18,412 nucleotides of DNA from Ectopseudomonas composti (GCA_946886245.1 CAMPIF010000025.1:1-18412); one strand, 5' to 3'. Numbered from the stretch's first letter, positions 1-8,005 are shown. Translations and numbers: made by a program. The notes: a model not told the origin generated them from the sequence alone.

Positions 1-1461
1 GTCGAGATCGCCGCGCAGGACTACCTGAGCCACTGGGCAGTCGCCTATCTGCAGGCCAACCCCGGCAGCGATCTGGCCAGCATGCTGGAGGCCGCACTGG
101 AACGACGCTATTCGGCCAGCCCGCATGAGCGCTTCTTCACCGGTGGCGGCTTGCACACCTTCGGCAACTTCCGCCGCGAGGACAACGGGCGCAACCCGAC
201 CCTGCGGGAATCCCTGCGCGAGTCGATCAATCTGCCGTTCGTACGGCTGATGCGCGATCTGGTGCGCTACAGCACCTATCAGAACAGCGCCGAACTGCTC
301 AAGGACGACAAGGACCCACGCCGCCAGGAATACCTGCAACGCTTCGCCGACCAGGAAGGGCGTACCTTCCTGCTGCGTTTCTGGCGCAAATATCAGGGCC
401 AGCCGCCGCAGCAGCGTCTGGAGACCTTCATCAGCGGCCTGCGCCAGACTTCGGTGCGCCTGGGGGCCGTACACCGTTACCTGCTGCCGCAGGCCGATGA
501 GGCCAGCTTCGCCGCGTTCCTGCGGGCGCAACTGCCACAGGAAAAACTCACCGATCAGCGCATCGCGCGCCTGTACAAGGACTACGGCCCTGGCGCCTAC
601 AGCCTGCCGGATCAGGGTTATATCGCTCGCGTGCATCCGCTGGAGCTTTGGCTGCTGAGCTATCTGATCGACAACCCGCAGGCCACCTTCAGCGACGCCG
701 TGGCTGCCAGCGTCGACGAGCGCCAGGAGGTTTATGGCTGGCTGCTGCGCACCCGGCACAAGAGTGCCCGCGACAGCCGCATCCGCATCATGCTGGAGGT
801 GGAGGCCTTCTCCGACATTCACCGACGCTGGAAGAACCTCGGCTATCCCTTCCAGCACCTGGTGCCCTCCCTGGCCACCGCCCTGGGCAGTTCCGGTGAT
901 CGCCCGGCGGCGCTGGCCGAACTGATGGGCATCATCCAGAACGACGGCATTCGCCAACCCGTGCTGCGCATCGACGACCTTCACTTTGCTGCCGACACGC
1001 CTTACGAGACGCGGGTCGAGCGCAACCCCAACGAAGCCAGACGGGTAATGCCCTCGGAAGTTGCCGCCGCGCTGCGCAATGCACTTTCCCAGGTGGTCGA
1101 AGGCGGCACCGCAAGGCGTCTGCAGGGCACCTTCCAGTTGCAGGACGGCCGTGACCTGACCCTGGGCGGCAAGACCGGCACCGGCGACAACCGCATTGAA
1201 AGCGTCGGCCCTGGCGGCCGAGTGATCAGTTCGCGAGCGATGAACCGCACGGCCACCTTCGTGTTCTTCCTCGGCCCGCGTCACTACGGCACCCTGACCG
1301 CCTTCGTCCCGGGCCGCGAGGCGGAGCGCTTCACCTTCACCTCCGCCCTGCCGGTACAGGTACTCAAGGGCATGGCGCCGATCCTCGCTCCCTATCTGGA
1401 ACCTGGCAGCGCCACGCTCTGCAACAGCCTGCTGAGTGCAGCGCAGATCAGCCGGTGGTAA
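1..1461 (+). CDS. Penicillin-binding protein, class A-like, 3' part (N-terminus outside window)
   Basis: The reading frame is open from the first base, so the gene starts upstream of the window and 486 codons plus stop are visible. Two of the three penicillin-binding transpeptidase motifs are present: SxN as SINLPF (Ser at visible residue 75) and KTG as GKTGTGDNR (Lys at residue 391). The SxxK nucleophile motif and any glycosyltransferase domain must lie upstream. The stretch just before KTG (PSLATALG, then VVEGGTARRLQG) follows the usual class A order. The protein would crosslink peptidoglycan in the periplasm. The odd point is the SxN to KTG distance of about 316 residues, longer than I recall for E. 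coli PBP1a or PBP1b. The extra part is a charged, probably helical block at about residues 95-295. The family is secure; the exact subclass is not. The alpha/beta hydrolase gene follows after 95 nt on the same strand. Confidence 0.85.
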   Translation, partial: VEIAAQDYLSHWAVAYLQANPGSDLASMLEAALERRYSASPHERFFTGGGLHTFGNFRREDNGRNPTLRESLRESINLPFVRLMRDLVRYSTYQNSAELLKDDKDPRRQEYLQRFADQEGRTFLLRFWRKYQGQPPQQRLETFISGLRQTSVRLGAVHRYLLPQADEASFAAFLRAQLPQEKLTDQRIARLYKDYGPGAYSLPDQGYIARVHPLELWLLSYLIDNPQATFSDAVAASVDERQEVYGWLLRTRHKSARDSRIRIMLEVEAFSDIHRRWKNLGYPFQHLVPSLATALGSSGDRPAALAELMGIIQNDGIRQPVLRIDDLHFAADTPYETRVERNPNEARRVMPSEVAAALRNALSQVVEGGTARRLQGTFQLQDGRDLTLGGKTGTGDNRIESVGPGGRVISSRAMNRTATFVFFLGPRHYGTLTAFVPGREAERFTFTSALPVQVLKGMAPILAPYLEPGSATLCNSLLSAAQISRW

Positions 1462-1556
1462 TACCTGGTAACCACGGCGACCAGCGGCTGGCGAAACCCG
1501 GCAGCGGATATGCAGTCCATGGCAGCATCATCCGTTGCCGTTCATGAGTATCGCCG

Positions 1557-2441
1557 ATGTCCTCATCCTGGTTCGCCCTGTTGCGCCGCCGTCGCCTGAG
1601 TTTGATCATCCTGGCCTGCCTGCTGGTATTGCTGCCGATTGGCTGCGCCAAACTGGAGCAGACCGAGCGCGAGCTGGTGTTTCGCATCGAACCCGGCACC
1701 GCCCGCTGGTTCAGTGGTCTGCCCGCAGGCCTCGAGGAGGTGCAACTGCAGTCCGCGAACCTGACGGCCGATGAAAGCCTGCACGCCTGGTGGTGGCCAG
1801 CAGCGCGCAAGGATGCCCCGGCACTGCTCTACCTGCATGGTTCACGCTGGAACCTGACCGGCCAGCTGTTTCGCATCGAACAGCTGCATGCCATGGGCTT
1901 CTCGGTACTGGCAGTGGACTACCGCGGCTTCGGCCAGAGCCGTGGCGCCCTGCCCTCCGAGCGCAGCGTCTACCAGGACGCCCTGATCGCCTGGCAGCAC
2001 CTGGCTCGCCTGCAGCCAGAGGCGGACAAGCGCTTCATCTACGGTCATTCACTGGGTGGCGCCGTGGCGGTCAACCTGGCGCACGAACTGGCTGGCGAAG
2101 ATGAGGCTGCTCAGGCCGCCGGCCTGATCGTCGAGTCCAGCTTCACCAACCTGGGTGATGTGGCGGCCGCGGTAACCAATACCTCGCTGCCGGTGCGCTG
2201 GCTGCTGTCGCAGGAGTTCGATTCGCTGGGCAAGATCGGTGAAGTAGGCATCCCGGTAATGATCGCCCACGGGCGCGACGACCGCTACGTGCCGTCGCGC
2301 TTCAGCGAGGCGCTGTTCGCCGCCGCCAGCGAACCCAAGCAGTTGCTGCTGATCGACGGCGCCAACCACAACAACGGCCTGCGCATGGCCGGCAACAGTT
2401 ATCGTCAGGCGTTGCGGGCGCTGGGACTCGAATTCAACTGA
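1557..2441 (+). CDS. Alpha/beta hydrolase, membrane-anchored or lipoprotein
   Basis: This 294-aa protein has an alpha/beta-hydrolase fold signature: oxyanion segment LYLHGS (about 91-96), DYRGFGQS (121-128), nucleophile elbow GHSLGG with Ser165, acid Asp241 or Asp242 in AHGRDDRYVP, and His271 in DGANHNNG. It resembles the serine hydrolases often annotated as BEM46/YsgA-like. The N-terminus has RRRR followed by a hydrophobic stretch (about 14-29) ending in LPIGC. Cys30 could be a lipoprotein attachment site, although Pro at -3 is unusual, so an uncleaved anchor is also possible. Either way the catalytic part would face the periplasm. The ribosome binding site is poor; the start was chosen because it gives the complete signal segment. 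It may be co-transcribed with the upstream PBP gene, since no clear terminator separates them. The substrate cannot be told from the sequence. Confidence 0.85.
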   Translation: MSSSWFALLRRRRLSLIILACLLVLLPIGCAKLEQTERELVFRIEPGTARWFSGLPAGLEEVQLQSANLTADESLHAWWWPAARKDAPALLYLHGSRWNLTGQLFRIEQLHAMGFSVLAVDYRGFGQSRGALPSERSVYQDALIAWQHLARLQPEADKRFIYGHSLGGAVAVNLAHELAGEDEAAQAAGLIVESSFTNLGDVAAAVTNTSLPVRWLLSQEFDSLGKIGEVGIPVMIAHGRDDRYVPSRFSEALFAAASEPKQLLLIDGANHNNGLRMAGNSYRQALRALGLEFN

Positions 2442-2444
2442 TGG

Positions 2445-2460
2445 CCTGAGCGGCCTCAGG
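2445..2460. terminator. Short hairpin between convergent genes, possible weak terminator
   Basis: CCTGAG, loop CGGC, CTCAGG forms a 6-bp stem in the 14-nt gap between the hydrolase and the VF530-type gene, and it overlaps the latter's stop codon. No T-tract follows on either strand, so intrinsic termination is uncertain. Confidence 0.3.
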
Positions 2461-2668
2461 ACTTGAATTGCTGCAGATAGAGTTCCTCGACCTTGGCCCG
2501 CGCCCAGGGCGTCTTGCGCAGAAAGGTCAGGCTCGACTTGATGCTTGGCTCGTGCTTGAAACAGCGCACATCGACCTGACGGGCCAACCCCTCCCAGCCG
2601 ATGCGCTCCACCAGAGCGGTGAGAATCGCCTGCAGGGTCAGGCCATGGAGCGGGTCGTTGCTGGTCAT
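2456..2668 (-). CDS. VF530 family (DUF2132) small protein
   Basis: This 70-aa protein matches the VF530/DUF2132 family by its pattern: an N-terminal [18 protein letters not shown], then [20 protein letters not shown] and a C-terminal [10 protein letters not shown]. The family is short (about 65-80 aa), nearly all helical and has been described as possibly DNA-binding; its role is not established. There is no signal peptide or membrane segment, so it should be cytoplasmic. Translation starts at ATG with a GGA about 7 nt upstream. The gene stands alone: a strong terminator separates it from putP upstream, so its promoter should lie within the roughly 50 nt between that terminator and its start. 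Confidence 0.88.
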   Translation of the reverse strand: MTSNDPLHGLTLQAILTALVERIGWEGLARQVDVRCFKHEPSIKSSLTFLRKTPWARAKVEELYLQQFKS

Positions 2669-2718
2669 GAAAGCATCCGTCGGAAAAGAGTGGGCATATC
2701 TTAGAACCCCAGGAACGA

Positions 2719-2753
2719 AAAAGGCGATGACTGCCGAGCAGTCATCGCCTTTT
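2719..2753 (-). terminator. Strong intrinsic terminator downstream of putP
   Basis: GGCGATGACTGC, loop CGA, GCAGTCATCGCC forms a perfect 12-bp stem, extended by an A-run on one side and a T-run on the other. Read on the minus strand it starts 15 nt after the putP stop codon and ends in a run of five T. The A/T flanks are symmetric, so it could act in both directions. Confidence 0.9.
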
Positions 2754-2768
2754 GTCAGGCCGGCAAGG

Positions 2769-4253
2769 TTACACCGACTTGTATTCGCTCTCGGCCTTGT
2801 CGAAGCGGTTCAGCATCGACTGGCTCGGCGCCTGGCCGATACGGCTGAAGATGACGATGGCCAGGGTAGCGAGGATGAAGCCCGGAATGATCTCGTACAG
2901 ACCCAGACCAATCCAGTTTTTCCACACGATCACGGTGGCGGCACCGACCAGCATGCCAGCCAGGGCGCCATTGCGGGTCATGCCCTTCCACAGCAGGGAC
3001 AGAATGACCACCGGCCCGAACGCAGCGCCGAAGCCGGCCCAGGCGTAGGACACCAGGCCCAGGACGCGGTTGTCCGGATTGGCCGCCAGGGCGATGGCGA
3101 TCAACGCGACCAGCAGCACCATGCCGCGGCCGACCCAGACCAGCTCGGTCTGCGAAGCGTCCTTGCGCAGGAAGGCCTTGTAGAAGTCTTCGGTCAGCGC
3201 ACTGGAGCACACCAGCAGTTGGCAGCTCAGGGTGCTCATCACCGCAGCCAGGATGGCGGACAGCAGGATACCGGCGATCCAGGGGTTGAACAGCAGCTTG
3301 GCCAGTTCGATGAACACGCGCTCCGGGTTCTCGCCGACCGGGCCCGCCACGTCCGGGTTTGCCGCGAAGTAGGCGATACCGAAGAAACCTACGGCCACGG
3401 CACCCGCCAGGGTCAGGATCATCCAGGTCATGGAGATACGGCGAGCAGCCGGGATCGACTTGACCGAATCGGCGGCCATGAAGCGCGCCAGGATGTGCGG
3501 CTGGCCGAAGTAGCCCAGGCCCCAGGCCATCAGCGAGATCACACCCACGAAGGTGGCGCCCTTGAGCATGTCGAAGTTGGTGGCGTCGACCGCCTCGATG
3601 GCCACCATGGCCGGATCGAAGCCACCGGTGGCGATCATCACCACGATCGGGGTGAGGATCAGTGCGAAGATCATCAGCGTGGCCTGCACAGTGTCGGTCC
3701 AGCTCACCGCCAGGAAGCCACCGATGAAGGTGTAGGCGATGGTCGCTGCGGCGCCGGCCCACAGCGCAGTCTCGTAGGACATGCCGAAGGTGCTTTCGAA
3801 CAGGCGAGCACCGGCCACCACGCCGGAGGCGCAGTAGATGGTGAAGAACACCAGGATCACCAGCGCCGAGAAGATACGCAGGATGCGGCTGTTGTCTTCG
3901 AAGCGATTGGTGAAGTAGTCAGGCAGGGTCAGGGCGTTGCCGTTGTGCTCGGTCTGCACGCGCAGACGGCCGGCGACGAACAACCAGTTGAGATAAGCAC
4001 CGATGACCAGGCCAATGGCGATCCAGCTTTCGGAGATGCCGGCGACGAAGATCGCGCCCGGCAAGCCCATGAGCAGCCAGCCACTCATGTCGGAGGCGCC
4101 GGCGGACAGCGCGGTAACGAAGCTACCGAGGCTGCGGCCACCCAGGATGTAGTCGGAAAGGTTCTTGGTACGCAGATAGGCGATCAGGCCGATCAGCACC
4201 ATGGCTGCGATGTACACCACGAAGGTGACGAGCATTGGAGTATTAGCTGTCAT
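2769..4253 (-). CDS. putP: Sodium/proline symporter PutP
   Basis: This 494-aa integral inner-membrane protein belongs to the solute:sodium symporter family and takes up proline driven by sodium. The PutP-specific stretch [18 protein letters not shown] follows the first membrane segments and contains the Asp/Ser region known for sodium binding in E. coli PutP. It is followed by [10 protein letters not shown] and by [15 protein letters not shown], both typical of PutP. About 12-13 hydrophobic segments are visible and the length fits the family (about 500 aa). The start at [15 protein letters not shown] was preferred over a longer frame because it has AGGGGAG about 10 nt upstream and begins at the first membrane helix. 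putA is not adjacent, unlike some Pseudomonas loci. The upstream region is long and carries inverted repeats, suggesting regulated expression. A strong terminator follows. Confidence 0.95.
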   Translation of the reverse strand: MTANTPMLVTFVVYIAAMVLIGLIAYLRTKNLSDYILGGRSLGSFVTALSAGASDMSGWLLMGLPGAIFVAGISESWIAIGLVIGAYLNWLFVAGRLRVQTEHNGNALTLPDYFTNRFEDNSRILRIFSALVILVFFTIYCASGVVAGARLFESTFGMSYETALWAGAAATIAYTFIGGFLAVSWTDTVQATLMIFALILTPIVVMIATGGFDPAMVAIEAVDATNFDMLKGATFVGVISLMAWGLGYFGQPHILARFMAADSVKSIPAARRISMTWMILTLAGAVAVGFFGIAYFAANPDVAGPVGENPERVFIELAKLLFNPWIAGILLSAILAAVMSTLSCQLLVCSSALTEDFYKAFLRKDASQTELVWVGRGMVLLVALIAIALAANPDNRVLGLVSYAWAGFGAAFGPVVILSLLWKGMTRNGALAGMLVGAATVIVWKNWIGLGLYEIIPGFILATLAIVIFSRIGQAPSQSMLNRFDKAESEYKSV

Positions 4254-4722
4254 TTTGGGGGGCTCCCCTCTCGTTTGTTGTTCTCGGGCACCGTGCCCTG
4301 ATTGGCAAAGTGCACCCGCTTTGGCGGATGCGGGGCTCCGGTCTCTCTTCCTCGTCACACCGATATCGAGTGGGCACGATCGAGGCAGATACCGGTGCAG
4401 TGAAAGTCCACCACCTCGTCACTGCATCGGCAAGTGCCTGGGCACTTTCCCTGACCTCCCTGGCTTGCGCCTGCGGCCACCGAATCGCGTTACCACCAGC
4501 GTTCGACTGCAAGAAACTCTCTTACTCGGTCTAGCCCAGCAATGCTGGTCTGACCAATAGACGCAGACAAAAACGGTCGTAACGAAAGTGAAGGGCGGAA
4601 TTTAGTGGCAGACGCGAGCGGGCTTCTTGCTGAAAGCTCTGGAGTTTTTGCAGAAATCTCTGACTCGGGGAACTTCCGGCAAACAGCTGTTTCGGCCCTG
4701 CACCGATAACCTGATCGCTCGA
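4254..4722 (-). promoter_or_regulatory. putP upstream region, 469 nt without a gene, rich in inverted repeats
   Basis: No convincing coding frame is present. On the putP side the region holds these repeats: TGCAGTGA at 4396-4403 with TCACTGCA at 4419-4426; AAGTGCC-TG-GGCACTT at 4432-4447; CCAGCA-A-TGCTGG at 4536-4548; and TGGTC-T-GACCA at 4546-4556. A weak candidate sigma-70 promoter for putP combines TTGGTC (4552-4557 read on the minus strand) and TAGACC with an 18-nt spacer, which would give a leader of roughly 270 nt. The promoter and operators are inference from pattern only. Confidence 0.45.
4546..4556 (-). promoter_or_regulatory. Candidate GntR/FadR-type operator upstream of putP
   Basis: Read on the minus strand the site is TGGTCAGACCA, a perfect 11-bp palindrome around one base. 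It fits the TnGTnnnACnA core recognised by FadR-subfamily GntR regulators. It overlaps the candidate putP -35 hexamer and abuts a second palindrome at 4536-4548. No GntR regulator gene lies in the window. Confidence 0.35.
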
Positions 4723-5856
4723 TCAGCCGTTATCAGGCTGGCGAAAAGGCAGATAGCTGCGCGCCTCTTGCGCGTAAACCCGCACGCCAGAGCGCTCCTG
4801 CTCGAGAAAGTCGGCCACCGCAGCCTGCAGCCCCGGGTGGCAGAGATAGTGCCACGAGCGGGTAATGACCGGCTCGAAACCGCGGATCAGTTTGTGCTCG
4901 CCCTGCGCCCCGGCATCGAAGCGCTGCAGACCTTCGGCAATGGCCAGCTCCATGCCCTGATAGAAGCAGGTTTCGAAATGCAGCCGGTCGAACTCGGCCA
5001 GACACCCCCAATAGCGTCCATAGAAGGTATCACCATCGACCAGGCTGAAGGCCATGGCCAGCGCACGACCATGTTGGGTGGCGAACACCACCCGAATCAC
5101 CTCGGGCATGCGTTCGGCCAACAGGCTGAAAAAGTCCCGCGTCAGATAAGGCGCCTGGCCACGCACGTGGTAGGTATTGGCGTAGCAGTGATAGACGAAA
5201 TCCCAGTCTGCCTCGCTCAGTTCACGGCCCAGGCGCCTGCCGAATTCGATGCCCTGCCCCGCCACCTGCTCACGCTCCTTGCGTATCTGCTTGCGTTTGC
5301 GCGAACTGAGTGCATCGAGAAAGTCCTGAAAATCACGGTAACCCCGATTGTGCCAATGGAACTGACAACCGAGGCGTTCCAGCCAATCCGGTCGTTGCGC
5401 CATCACCGCATCACAGGCCGAGCTGGTGAAGTTGATGTGCAGGCTCGACAACGCTTCCTTGCTCAAGCCGGCTGTCAGCGTGTCGAGCAACTCCCCCGCC
5501 GCATGGGCATCACCGAGCAAGCGCGCGCCGCTCACCGGGGAGAACGGCACGGCGCCCAGCAGCTTGGGGTAATAGTCGATACCGGCGCGCCGGCAAGCGT
5601 CGGCCCAGCCGTGATCGAACACGTATTCGCCGTAGGAGTGCTGCTTCAGATAAGCCGGCAACGCTGCCTGCACCTTGCCGTGCTCATCGCACCAGAGCCG
5701 GTGCGATGGCTGCCAGCCACTGCGGCCACCGACGCTGCCGCTGTCCTCCAGCGCACTGAGAAAGGCATGACGCAGAAAGGGTTGTGGCTGTAGCAGCAGC
5801 CCATCCCAGACGTCGGCGGATAGCGTTTGAAGCGAGTCGATGATGGTGAGGGGCAT
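4723..5856 (-). CDS. FemAB-like / GNAT-fold protein (peptidogalycan biosynthesis/recognition family, PF04339 type)
   Basis: This 377-aa protein resembles the DUF482/FemAB-like family found widely in proteobacteria and annotated as GNAT-family acetyltransferase or peptidogalycan biosynthesis protein. Typical stretches are FLRHAFLSALEDSGSV near the N-terminus, SSLHINF in the middle, FHWHNRGYRDFQDFLDALSS, SRKRKQIRKER (basic), ADWDFVYHCYANTY and, near the C-terminus, AGAQGEHKLIRGFEP. There is no signal peptide, so it is probably cytoplasmic. The family's reaction is not firmly known; an aminoacyl or acyl transfer is inferred from the fold. The start has GGGA about 8 nt upstream. The gene is divergent from the exported pyrophosphatase with 96 nt between starts. 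Its stop codon lies inside a hairpin that lacks a T-tract. Confidence 0.85.
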   Translation of the reverse strand: MPLTIIDSLQTLSADVWDGLLLQPQPFLRHAFLSALEDSGSVGGRSGWQPSHRLWCDEHGKVQAALPAYLKQHSYGEYVFDHGWADACRRAGIDYYPKLLGAVPFSPVSGARLLGDAHAAGELLDTLTAGLSKEALSSLHINFTSSACDAVMAQRPDWLERLGCQFHWHNRGYRDFQDFLDALSSRKRKQIRKEREQVAGQGIEFGRRLGRELSEADWDFVYHCYANTYHVRGQAPYLTRDFFSLLAERMPEVIRVVFATQHGRALAMAFSLVDGDTFYGRYWGCLAEFDRLHFETCFYQGMELAIAEGLQRFDAGAQGEHKLIRGFEPVITRSWHYLCHPGLQAAVADFLEQERSGVRVYAQEARSYLPFRQPDNG

Positions 5857-5952
5857 GAACTGAATCCCGGAAGCCAGACTGCAATATATCTCTAACAGGG
5901 CGCCGGCAAGATGACTGCCGGCTTATCAACCTCAATCTACTCGGGAGTCATC
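5857..5952. promoter_or_regulatory. Divergent intergenic region between the FemAB-like gene and the pyrophosphatase
   Basis: An AT-rich island (ATATAT around 5883-5889) in otherwise GC-rich DNA is the likely -10 zone. On the minus strand TATATT is a good -10 for the FemAB-like gene, but its TTGCCG -35 candidate has a short 15-nt spacer. A GCCGGC repeat pair sits at about 5902-5922, and GGGAG just before ATG at 5953 is the pyrophosphatase ribosome binding site. Confidence 0.35.
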
Positions 5953-6558
5953 ATGCGCAAATCACTGCTTGCCCTCGGCGTTGCCATCAGCTTCGGTGCT
6001 CCCAGCGCCCTCGCAGCGCCTGGTATCGTTCATCCCTTCCATGCCGCGCAGGCAAAAGACGCACCGAATGAAGTGCACATGGCAGTCGAGATTCCAGCCG
6101 GCAGCATCACCAAATACGAGATCAACGAAGAGGGCCTGGTTTTCGTCGACCGTTTCCAGTCGATGCCGGTTGCCTATCCAGCCAACTATGGCTCGCTGCC
6201 ACGCACCCTGGGTGGCGACGGTGATCCGCTCGATGCGCTGGTACTCACCCGCGAAGCGCTGCATCCAGGCGTGCTGATCAAGTTCCGCCCGGTCGCGGTG
6301 CTGAGAATGATCGATGGTGGGGAGGCGGACGAGAAGATCATCGGTGTCCCCAGCAGTGATGTCGATCCGACTTACGACAAGATCCTCGATGTCGATGACC
6401 TGCCGCTGATTGAACGCCAGCGCATCGAAGCGTTCTTTCGCGTCTACAAGCAGTTGCCGGAAGGTCGCAAGAAAGTCGAACTCAATGGCTACGGCAATGC
6501 AGCCGAGGCACGACAGCTTATCGAAGAAGCACTGGAGCGTTTCCAGAAGCAAAACTGA
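5953..6558 (+). CDS. Inorganic pyrophosphatase, family I, with signal peptide (exported)
   Basis: This 201-aa protein hydrolyses pyrophosphate to two phosphates. The family I signature GDGDPLDAL is present, with Asp89, Asp91 and Asp94. By alignment from memory to E. coli Ppa, other active-site residues are kept: Glu46, Lys54, Glu56, Arg67, Tyr79, Asp121, Asp126, Lys128, and Tyr165-Lys166. One residue corresponding to E. coli Glu98 is Gly here. The N-terminus is not the cytoplasmic form: MRKS, a hydrophobic core and SALA before APG form a Sec signal with likely cleavage after residue 21, leaving about 180 aa, close to the normal Ppa size. The start was chosen over a frame 14 codons longer because GGGAG lies 5-6 nt ahead and the signal peptide begins there. 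Periplasmic location is inferred. It is followed by a strong terminator and converges on the OprP/OprO-type porin. Confidence 0.92.
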   Translation: MRKSLLALGVAISFGAPSALAAPGIVHPFHAAQAKDAPNEVHMAVEIPAGSITKYEINEEGLVFVDRFQSMPVAYPANYGSLPRTLGGDGDPLDALVLTREALHPGVLIKFRPVAVLRMIDGGEADEKIIGVPSSDVDPTYDKILDVDDLPLIERQRIEAFFRVYKQLPEGRKKVELNGYGNAAEARQLIEEALERFQKQN

Positions 6559-6573
6559 TCGCAGTGGTCAGAG

Positions 6574-6600
6574 AGCCCCAGCAGGTCTGGGGCTTTTTTT
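6574..6600 (+). terminator. Intrinsic terminator of the pyrophosphatase gene
   Basis: AGCCCCAG, loop CAGGT, CTGGGGCT forms an 8-bp GC-rich stem followed by a run of T, about 15 nt after the stop codon. Confidence 0.93.
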
Positions 6601-6669
6601 GTTCAGGTGAAATGCATGGCGAATGAAATGGCGATGTCTTGCGTCCTGGCGCGCCAGGCTGGAAGCAAT

Positions 6670-6694
6670 AAAAAACCCCGCACAAGGCGGGGTT
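6670..6694 (-). terminator. Intrinsic terminator of the porin gene
   Basis: AACCCCGC, loop ACAAG, GCGGGGTT forms an 8-bp stem. Read on the minus strand it lies about 20 nt after the porin stop and runs into TTTTTTATT. It is separate from the pyrophosphatase terminator, so each convergent gene has its own. Confidence 0.92.
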
Positions 6695-6715
6695 CAAAGG
6701 AGCAGTGGAGATTGA

Positions 6716-8005
6716 TCAGAAAACGTACTGTGCGCGCAGACTGATGGCATCGCCATCGTCGTCGCCATTTGCGTTTACCACGTCATCTACACTTGTCTTG
6801 AGATAGTTAGCAGAAATCTTTACTGCTTCGTTGGCGTACCAGTTCACACCAACAGTGTGGGTCTTGGCGCCGGCTTCAGCGCTATCGAGCGCACCAACAT
6901 AACCACTCGGAGCTACGCCAGTTTCATCGACAGTGATGTCGTCAAAGCGATAGAAGACTTCCCAAGCGCCGACCTGCTTGTTGTTCGGCGTGATCTTGTC
7001 GAACTTGCCGCCATCGACCTTGTAGGAACGCGACTCGCCGGTGAGGGTGTAGGCCAGTTGCACGTTGTAACCAGAGGCTTCCAGATCTTCGAAACCTTCC
7101 TGAGCGTCAACGGTACGAGTCAGGTACTCGCCCTGAATCGAGAATGGGCCAATCATGTAAGCCGCTTCCAGGCCCCATGCCTGATCACTACCATCGGTCC
7201 TGGTGCCGCCGAAGGTAGCGCGGTTACCGTTGGCGGTATCTTCGGTGGTGCCACGTACGGACAGACGCGGGCGAATGCGCTCGAGGTAGCCTTCTTCAAG
7301 ATCACGCGTACCGAAGTTGACGCCGAGGTGGAGTACCTGGTCTTTATCGGCAATCGGTGCCACCACGCCACGCAGGACGAAGGTGGTGTTGTTGGCGCCA
7401 TCTTCGTCTTCCAGCAGGTCAACACCTTCACCGCCATCCTGACGATAGGCACCAGCCTCGCCATGGAACATGCCGACGGTGGCACGCAGGCGGATGCCTT
7501 CACCTTCTTCGTGGCCGTTCAGCCAAGGTGCCAGATCGTAAATCGAAGAACGCTCAATGGCAGTGATCCACTTGGAGCTGACGGCCTCTTCCAAGCCGAA
7601 GGTCGGATTGATGCGACCAATCGACACCTGCACCGGCTTCCAGCCGTTGTAATGGATAGCCAGTTCGTCCCAGTTGCTCGAGTCGTTGGTGAAGTTGCGG
7701 TTGAAGGTGTAAGCCCAGTCGGTGAAGGCAACACCGGAAACTTCCAGGCGAGCACGGCGGAAATACGTTTCGTCTGCTCGTTCACCGTTACGGGTGTAGA
7801 AACCATCGAAGCTATCGGCATCCGCCTGGATGCGGCCGTTAATTTTGAAGGAAAACTGCTTGTCGGTGGTTCCGACCTCTAGGCCGCTCTTGGTCTTGAT
7901 CACGATATCGGCGCCGTCAGTGGTGACAGTACCGGCGAAAGCCTGGGCGGAAACGGCCAGGGCCAGGGCGCTGGCTGCGAAACCGGCGAAGTGCTTACGG
8001 ATCAT
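6716..8005 (-). CDS. OprP/OprO-family anion-selective outer-membrane porin
   Basis: This 429-aa precursor has a signal peptide (MIRKHFAGFA to AQAFA, 24 aa), then GTVTTDGADIVIKTKSGLEV, nearly the same start I recall for mature OprP. It ends in AQYVF, the terminal Phe needed for outer-membrane insertion. The trimeric family carries phosphate (OprP) or pyrophosphate/polyphosphate (OprO) through an arginine-lined pore. Mature Arg34, Arg59 and Arg60 of the arginine ladder are kept. Positions I align with OprP Tyr62, Tyr114 and Lys121 are Arg62, Asn and Glu here, so selectivity may differ from both models. The start with AGGGGAA upstream was preferred over one 13 codons earlier, which would spoil the signal peptide. 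The gene is convergent with the exported pyrophosphatase. A single Pho-box-like half site lies upstream. Confidence 0.9.
   Translation of the reverse strand: MIRKHFAGFAASALALAVSAQAFAGTVTTDGADIVIKTKSGLEVGTTDKQFSFKINGRIQADADSFDGFYTRNGERADETYFRRARLEVSGVAFTDWAYTFNRNFTNDSSNWDELAIHYNGWKPVQVSIGRINPTFGLEEAVSSKWITAIERSSIYDLAPWLNGHEEGEGIRLRATVGMFHGEAGAYRQDGGEGVDLLEDEDGANNTTFVLRGVVAPIADKDQVLHLGVNFGTRDLEEGYLERIRPRLSVRGTTEDTANGNRATFGGTRTDGSDQAWGLEAAYMIGPFSIQGEYLTRTVDAQEGFEDLEASGYNVQLAYTLTGESRSYKVDGGKFDKITPNNKQVGAWEVFYRFDDITVDETGVAPSGYVGALDSAEAGAKTHTVGVNWYANEAVKISANYLKTSVDDVVNANGDDDGDAISLRAQYVF

Noticed and set aside
1462..1556. Terminator between the PBP and hydrolase genes
   Set aside because: Only a weak GTGGT/ACCAC pairing with a 10-nt loop was found and no T-tract, so read-through is more likely.
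2601..4301. Open frame of 566 codons on the plus strand across putP
   Set aside because: It lies antisense to a clear PutP, is rich in Gln, Gly, His and Asp as expected for a reverse-complement frame of a membrane protein, and has no recognisable domain. The same applies to 2755-3762 on the minus strand.
4704..4736. Hairpin at the end of the FemAB-like gene
   Set aside because: Stem CTGATCG/CGATCAG with outer GATAAC/GTTATC is real, but no T-tract follows on the minus strand, so it was not called a terminator.
4627..5793. Open frame of 388 codons on the plus strand
   Set aside because: It is antisense to the FemAB-like gene, which has family similarity and a ribosome binding site; the plus-strand product has no recognisable features.
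6857..7882. Open frame of 341 codons on the plus strand
   Set aside because: It is antisense to the porin gene, whose signal peptide, family match and terminal Phe are clear.
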